From NCBI GenBank assembly GCA_002343425.1, contig DDSO01000077.1, positions 1-8,824 on the forward strand: a stretch of 8,824 bases of DNA, in the 5' to 3' direction. Shown here in pieces: positions 6,581 through 8,824 of the stretch. Position 1 is the first letter of the stretch. Each line of letters begins with the position of its first letter. The stretch is from Brevundimonas sp. UBA2388. Lineage in GTDB: Bacteria; Pseudomonadota; Alphaproteobacteria; Caulobacterales; Caulobacteraceae. A model generated the notes under the pieces. That model did not search any database. It saw only the letters and a program-made list of their open reading frames with translations, and was not told the DNA's origin. The translations under genes and the position numbers were made by a program.

Positions 6581-7309
6581 ATGATGACGTTTGGCGCCCG
6601 ACGGAGGCGACAGCATCTTTCTCCGGAGACCGACCTGACCCAACCGCCCGCCGAACGGATTCTGAATGCGCCGACGGTGAGCGTGTTGCTCGCCGGGTCG
6701 ATGCCGGCGCTCTACCTGATTCAGGAACGCCTGCCCGACGCCGGGCTGTCGCTGGCCTTTCGGCCGTCGTCCCTGTGGACGGGGGAGTGGTGGCCGGGAC
6801 TCCTGACCTCGATGTTCGTGCACGGGGGCTGGGCCCATGTGGCGATGAACGCCGCCGGCGCCCTTGCCTTCGGACCGCCTCTGGCGCGTCTGATGGGCGG
6901 GTCGAGGGGCGCCGTCAGCTTCCTGCTCTTCTATATAGCGTGCGGACTGGTCGCGACGGGGGGCTATGGCCTGGTCCATCCGGACAGCTATGATTCGCTG
7001 ATCGGGGCGTCCGGCGCGGTCTTCGGCCTGATGGGCGGCGCGCTTCGGCTGCTGGGCCGACGGAACCAGAGGCTGCGGCCGCTTCAGGACCGGGGGTTCC
7101 TGACGACGACGGCTGTGATCATGGCGGTGAACGCCGCCGTCGGTCTGATCGGGCTGGCCCCGGGCATGGACGGCGCGCGGATCGCCTGGGAGGCCCATGC
7201 GTTCGGATTCGTCTGCGGGGCCTTGCTGATCGGTCCGTGGGCGAAGGCGTTCGGATCACGCCCCGAGCCATTTGCTTCCCCGCCCGATCTGCGCGACCCT
7301 GACGTCTGA
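6581..7309 (+). CDS. Rhomboid family intramembrane serine protease
   Basis: A 242-residue six-helix membrane protein of the rhomboid family (MEROPS S54), which cuts transmembrane segments of substrate proteins within the inner membrane. The key signatures are present: H-G-G-W-A-H-V-A-M-N at 81-90 (the H-x-x-x-N oxyanion-side motif, His86 and Asn90), G-A-S-G with catalytic Ser144, and A-H-A-F-G with catalytic His206. Hydrophobic segments fall near 32-48, 75-98, 111-127, 140-156, 174-194 and 202-220. A Gly-x-x-x-Gly-like pattern follows the catalytic Ser, as in active rhomboids. The N-terminus is basic (R7-R10). Two consecutive ATG codons (6581 and 6584) precede the frame, with only a weak AAGAAG upstream, so the exact start could be the second. 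It is divergent from hfaA and 49 bp upstream of the CBS gene. Substrate unknown. Confidence 0.93.
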   Translation: MMTFGARRRRQHLSPETDLTQPPAERILNAPTVSVLLAGSMPALYLIQERLPDAGLSLAFRPSSLWTGEWWPGLLTSMFVHGGWAHVAMNAAGALAFGPPLARLMGGSRGAVSFLLFYIACGLVATGGYGLVHPDSYDSLIGASGAVFGLMGGALRLLGRRNQRLRPLQDRGFLTTTAVIMAVNAAVGLIGLAPGMDGARIAWEAHAFGFVCGALLIGPWAKAFGSRPEPFASPPDLRDPDV

Positions 7310-7333
7310 AGCGGGCCGTCCGCGGCCGCGCTC

Positions 7334-7353
7334 TATATAAAGAGAGGGAGGAG
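7334..7353 (+). promoter_or_regulatory. TATATAA box and strong ribosome site before the CBS gene
   Basis: TATATAA (7334-7340) could be a -10 element, but no TTGACA-like -35 lies at the right distance in the GC-rich sequence before it. GGGAGGAG (7346-7353) is a strong Shine-Dalgarno sequence 5 nt before the ATG at 7359 and fixes that start. A promoter here would give a very short leader, so co-transcription with the rhomboid gene is also possible. Confidence 0.5.
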
Positions 7354-7358
7354 CCGCG

Positions 7359-7784
7359 ATGCTGGTCGCCGAAATTCTCAAGGACAAGGGCGACGCCGTC
7401 TACGCCATTGGGCCGGATATGCCGCTGGGCGACGCCTGCGGGGAGCTGGACCGGCTGAAGGTCGGCGCTCTCATGGTCTGCGACAAGGACAAGGTGGTCG
7501 GGGTTCTGTCCGAAAGGGATGTGGTCAAGGCCGTGGCCCGCGACGGGCAGCCCGCGCTGGCCCGTCCGGTGTCCGCCTATATGACCAGCGAAGTCATCTT
7601 CGCCGCGCCCGGGGAGACGGTGGCGATTCTGATGGGCCGGATGACCGACCGCCGGATCCGGCATCTTCCCGTGCTGAGGGACGGGCGGCTGGCCGGGGTG
7701 ATCTCGATCGGGGATGTGGTCAAATGCCAGATCGCCGAAGCCACCCAGGAAGCGGAATCCCTGCGTACCTATATAGCGGGCTAG
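7359..7784 (+). CDS. CBS-pair domain protein
   Basis: A 141-residue soluble protein made almost entirely of two CBS domains, which form a Bateman module that usually binds adenine nucleotides and acts as an energy or ligand sensor. CBS1 covers about residues 10-62 and ends with V-V-G-V-L-S-E-R-D-V-V (46-56). CBS2 covers about 72-125, beginning near A-Y-M-T (73-76), with R-H-L-P-V (101-105) and ending G-V-I-S-I-G-D-V-V-K (113-122). The D-V-V pattern after each final strand is typical. There is no attached catalytic domain, so it probably regulates a partner or binds nucleotide on its own; the partner cannot be inferred. A short charged helix forms the C-terminus. It is preceded by a strong ribosome site. 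No terminator is visible between its stop and the rRNA promoters, so some read-through into the rRNA region is possible. Confidence 0.92.
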   Translation: MLVAEILKDKGDAVYAIGPDMPLGDACGELDRLKVGALMVCDKDKVVGVLSERDVVKAVARDGQPALARPVSAYMTSEVIFAAPGETVAILMGRMTDRRIRHLPVLRDGRLAGVISIGDVVKCQIAEATQEAESLRTYIAG

Positions 7785-7856
7785 GTCGGCCTCTTTACGG
7801 CCACGCTTGGGCGATCGGGACTCCGCGAGAAAGTTCGTGAAACTGTCGGATTCCGG

Positions 7857-7885
7857 TTGCGGACGAAACGGTCGCTGCGTATATC
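7857..7885 (+). promoter_or_regulatory. Possible upstream rRNA promoter P0
   Basis: TTGCGG (7857-7862), a 17-nt spacer and TATATC (7880-7885) make a plausible sigma70-type promoter. The following GCCGCCTCG matches the discriminator after P3 (GCCGCCTCC) almost exactly, which raises it above chance. A small palindrome CGGA-T-TCCG (7847-7855) sits 1 nt upstream. The -35 is weaker than in P1-P3 and lacks their shared CGGA after the hexamer. Confidence 0.45.
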
Positions 7886-8047
7886 GCCGCCTCGCTCGGA
7901 AACGGGCCGGCCGCCGGGGCCACGGAGACGAAAGCCTCCAGGGTTCCTCGGGAAGAAAGTCGCGAAAGCGGGTTGCTTCCTTAAGGGTGTTCGGTTAGGT
8001 TCCGCGCTCCAAACGAATCGTCGGTAACGAAACAGAGGCAAGCCTCT

Positions 8048-8120
8048 CGGGCTTTCCAGACGGTTTTTTGCGGCCTGAAGTCCTCGGATTTCATTCTCCG
8101 CGAAATGGCTGAAAAGCCCG
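8048..8120. repeat. Long inverted repeat ending before rRNA promoter P1
   Basis: Positions 8048-8059 pair with 8109-8120 over 12 positions with one C/A mismatch. Inside, GCGG (8070-8073) can pair with CCGC (8098-8101). The outer right arm ends 1 nt before the P1 -35 element. The left arm is followed by a six-T run (8064-8069). It could form a hairpin in RNA made from P0 or from upstream read-through. Confidence 0.6.
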
Positions 8121-8121
8121 A

Positions 8122-8150
8122 TTGACACGGAGAATGGCTCTCTCTAGACA
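8122..8150 (+). promoter_or_regulatory. rRNA operon promoter P1
   Basis: TTGACA (8122-8127), a 17-nt spacer and TAGACA (8145-8150) form a near-consensus sigma70-type promoter. The GC-rich discriminator GCCGCCTCC follows, a typical trait of growth-rate and ppGpp-controlled rRNA promoters. The early transcript can fold CCGCCC with GGGCGG around TCCG. Confidence 0.85.
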
Positions 8151-8189
8151 GCCGCCTCCGCCGCCCTCCGGGGCGGGTTCGCAGACAGA

Positions 8190-8210
8190 GGTTCTTCTTT
8201 AAAAAGAACC
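8190..8210. repeat. Hairpin ending before rRNA promoter P2
   Basis: GGTTCTT (8190-8196) pairs perfectly with AAGAACC (8204-8210) around a 7-nt A/T-rich loop. It ends 2 nt before the P2 -35. The A-rich right half could instead or also act as an UP element for the RNA polymerase alpha subunit. Confidence 0.65.
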
Positions 8211-8212
8211 AC

Positions 8213-8240
8213 TTGACGCGGAAAAATGAGACGCTAAACA
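8213..8240 (+). promoter_or_regulatory. rRNA operon promoter P2
   Basis: TTGACG (8213-8218), a 16-nt spacer and TAAACA (8235-8240), followed by the GC-rich discriminator GCGCCTCC. The spacer starts with CGGA as in P1 and P3. The -35 elements of P1 and P2 are 91 bp apart. Confidence 0.8.
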
Positions 8241-8277
8241 GCGCCTCCCTCGCCTCCGGGCGGGACTACTGGAAAGA

Positions 8278-8297
8278 GGATGTTCTTCGGAATATCC
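8278..8297. repeat. UUCG hairpin ending before rRNA promoter P3
   Basis: GGATGTTC (8278-8285) pairs with GAATATCC (8290-8297), with one G-U pair, around a UUCG tetraloop closed by C-G, the especially stable type. It ends 2 nt before the P3 -35 and would lie in transcripts from P1 and P2. Confidence 0.7.
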
Positions 8298-8299
8298 GC

Positions 8300-8328
8300 T
8301 TGACACGGAATAGCGAGGCGACTACATC
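8300..8328 (+). promoter_or_regulatory. rRNA operon promoter P3
   Basis: TTGACA (8300-8305), a 17-nt spacer beginning CGGA, and TACATC (8323-8328), then discriminator GCCGCCTCC. It is the promoter closest to 16S, 87 bp after P2. Its start site should be near 8335, giving a leader of about 265 nt before mature 16S. Confidence 0.82.
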
Positions 8329-8599
8329 GCCGCCTCCGCCGTCACCGGGCGTTAAACGGTGGGGCCGGTCAGCCGGCTTCTACGGTCTTTGAAATCGTTG
8401 ATCTGGAAAGAGAAACGCAGGCGGCGGTGTCCTAGCGATAGTCCTTCGGGACTGTCTATCGACACTGACATCTGCGGTCTTTTTGAAAAGACACCATGAC
8501 GTCGCTCTTCGGAGAGACGTTCGTGGGATCTCGTCAATAATACGTAGAACTAATGCCAAATCGGATTTCGGTCCGATCTGCTTAGGTCAGAAGTCAACT
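8329..8599 (+). other. rRNA leader with several hairpins
   Basis: This transcribed leader between P3 and 16S holds no gene. Hairpins seen: CACCG (8343-8347) with CGGTG (8357-8361); GCCGG (8364-8368) with CCGGC (8373-8377); a longer one about 8427-8465 with GTGTC/GACAC outside and GTCC-UUCG-GGAC at the tip; GTCTTT (8477-8482) with AAAGAC (8487-8492); ACGTC (8499-8503) with GACGT (8516-8520) capped by CTC-UUCG-GAG; and ATCGGA (8560-8565) with TCCGAT (8572-8577), also UUCG-capped. Some of these strands normally pair with sequence after 16S for RNase III processing, which lies outside the window. Confidence 0.7.
8384..8395 (+). promoter_or_regulatory. boxA-like antitermination site
   Basis: GGTCTTTGAAAT resembles the boxA element (E. 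coli form TGCTCTTTAACA; alphaproteobacterial leaders often have CTTTGA) where the NusB/NusE antitermination complex binds rRNA transcripts. It lies just after the GCCGG/CCGGC hairpin and about 50 nt after the expected P3 start, a usual position. Confidence 0.55.
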
Positions 8600-8824
8600 C
8601 AACCTGAGAGTTTGATCCTGGCTCAGAGCGAACGCTGGCGGCAGGCCTAACACATGCAAGTCGAACGGACCCTTCGGGGTTAGTGGCGGACGGGTGAGTA
8701 ACACGTGGGAACGTGCCTTTAGGTTCGGAATAGCTCCTGGAAACGGGTGGTAATGCCGAATGTGCCCTTCGGGGGAAAGATTTATCGCCTTTAGAGCGGC
8801 CCGCGTCTGATTAGCTAGTTGGTG
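8600..8824 (+). rRNA. rrs: 16S ribosomal RNA, 5' part
   Basis: The universal 16S start region GAGTTTGATCCTGGCTCAG begins at 8608 and is followed by the conserved ACGCTGGCGGCAGGCCTAA and ACACATGCAAGTCGAACG blocks. Aligning to E. coli numbering puts mature base 1 near 8600. The V1 loop is short, as usual in Alphaproteobacteria, and the later segment with TGTGCCCTTCGGGGGAAAG and GCGGCCCGCGTCTGATTAGC matches what I recall of Caulobacteraceae, closest to Brevundimonas. The gene runs off the right edge after about 225 of some 1,450 nt. Confidence 0.98.

Larger units (their letters stand above)
7785..8121. other. Gene-free region upstream of the rRNA promoters
   Basis: No credible gene was found in these 337 bp. 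They hold a probable weak promoter (P0, 7857-7885), a short palindrome with arms AGAGGC/GCCTCT (8034-8047), a six-T run (8064-8069), and a large inverted repeat (8048-8120) ending just before the first strong rRNA promoter. The sequence has less codon structure than its neighbours. A 115-codon antisense frame across it is discussed under rejected items. Confidence 0.6.

Noticed and set aside
6929..7782. Two copies of CTATATAGCG (6932-6941 and 7769-7778) as a possible repeat or att site
   Set aside because: Both encode Tyr-Ile-Ala in unrelated genes and the identity does not extend beyond about 10 bp; coincidence.
7781..8128. 115-codon - strand open frame upstream of the rRNA promoters
   Set aside because: It runs through P0 and the inverted repeat and starts within the P1 -35. 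It has a biased Arg/Pro-rich product and no family resemblance.
8352..8537. 61-codon - strand open frame in the rRNA leader
   Set aside because: It is antisense to the boxA-like site and several leader hairpins; no protein-like features.

Overview
The window looks like a chromosomal segment of a Caulobacteraceae alphaproteobacterium, most likely Brevundimonas or a close relative. It is GC-rich. The first ~225 nt of a 16S rRNA gene at the right edge read like Brevundimonas from memory. It also carries a complete holdfast-anchor operon (hfaA-hfaB-hfaD), a hallmark of stalked, holdfast-bearing Caulobacterales. No insertion sequence, phage gene, tRNA or CRISPR array was seen.

Layout from left to right: (1) the 3' part of an unrecognised Asn/Gly-rich, Cys-containing protein on the + strand, with a perfect 25-bp inverted repeat at the window edge and a strong intrinsic terminator after the gene. 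(2) A convergent 955-residue periplasmic M16 zinc metalloprotease on the - strand. (3) The hfaABD operon on the - strand: hfaA and hfaB are joined by an ATGA overlap, and hfaD probably starts inside the 3' end of hfaB. The hfaD-M16 gap contains two interleaved inverted repeats that would form mutually exclusive hairpins. (4) A short divergent control region, then a rhomboid intramembrane protease and a two-CBS-domain protein on the + strand. (5) About 815 bp without a credible gene, which is the control and leader region of an rRNA operon. It holds three closely spaced sigma70-type promoters, a likely fourth further upstream, a boxA-like site and several UUCG-capped hairpins. (6) The 5' end of 16S rRNA.

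How the genes work together: in Caulobacter, HfaB is a CsgG-like outer-membrane lipoprotein needed to bring HfaA and HfaD to the cell surface, where these two form an amyloid-like tether that holds the polysaccharide holdfast on the pole. The predicted products fit this: HfaA and HfaD have Sec-type signal peptides and share an A-x-G-N-S motif, and HfaB has a lipobox and CsgG-type sequence. The flanking M16 and rhomboid proteases may be unrelated housekeeping genes; a role in anchor maturation is only a hypothesis.

The most unusual feature is the rRNA promoter array. Each of the three core promoters begins 1-2 nt after an inverted repeat and is followed by a GC-rich discriminator, so the array looks like a duplicated hairpin-promoter module. 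I see no clear evidence of a wholly new system. All family assignments come from reading motifs, without database searches.
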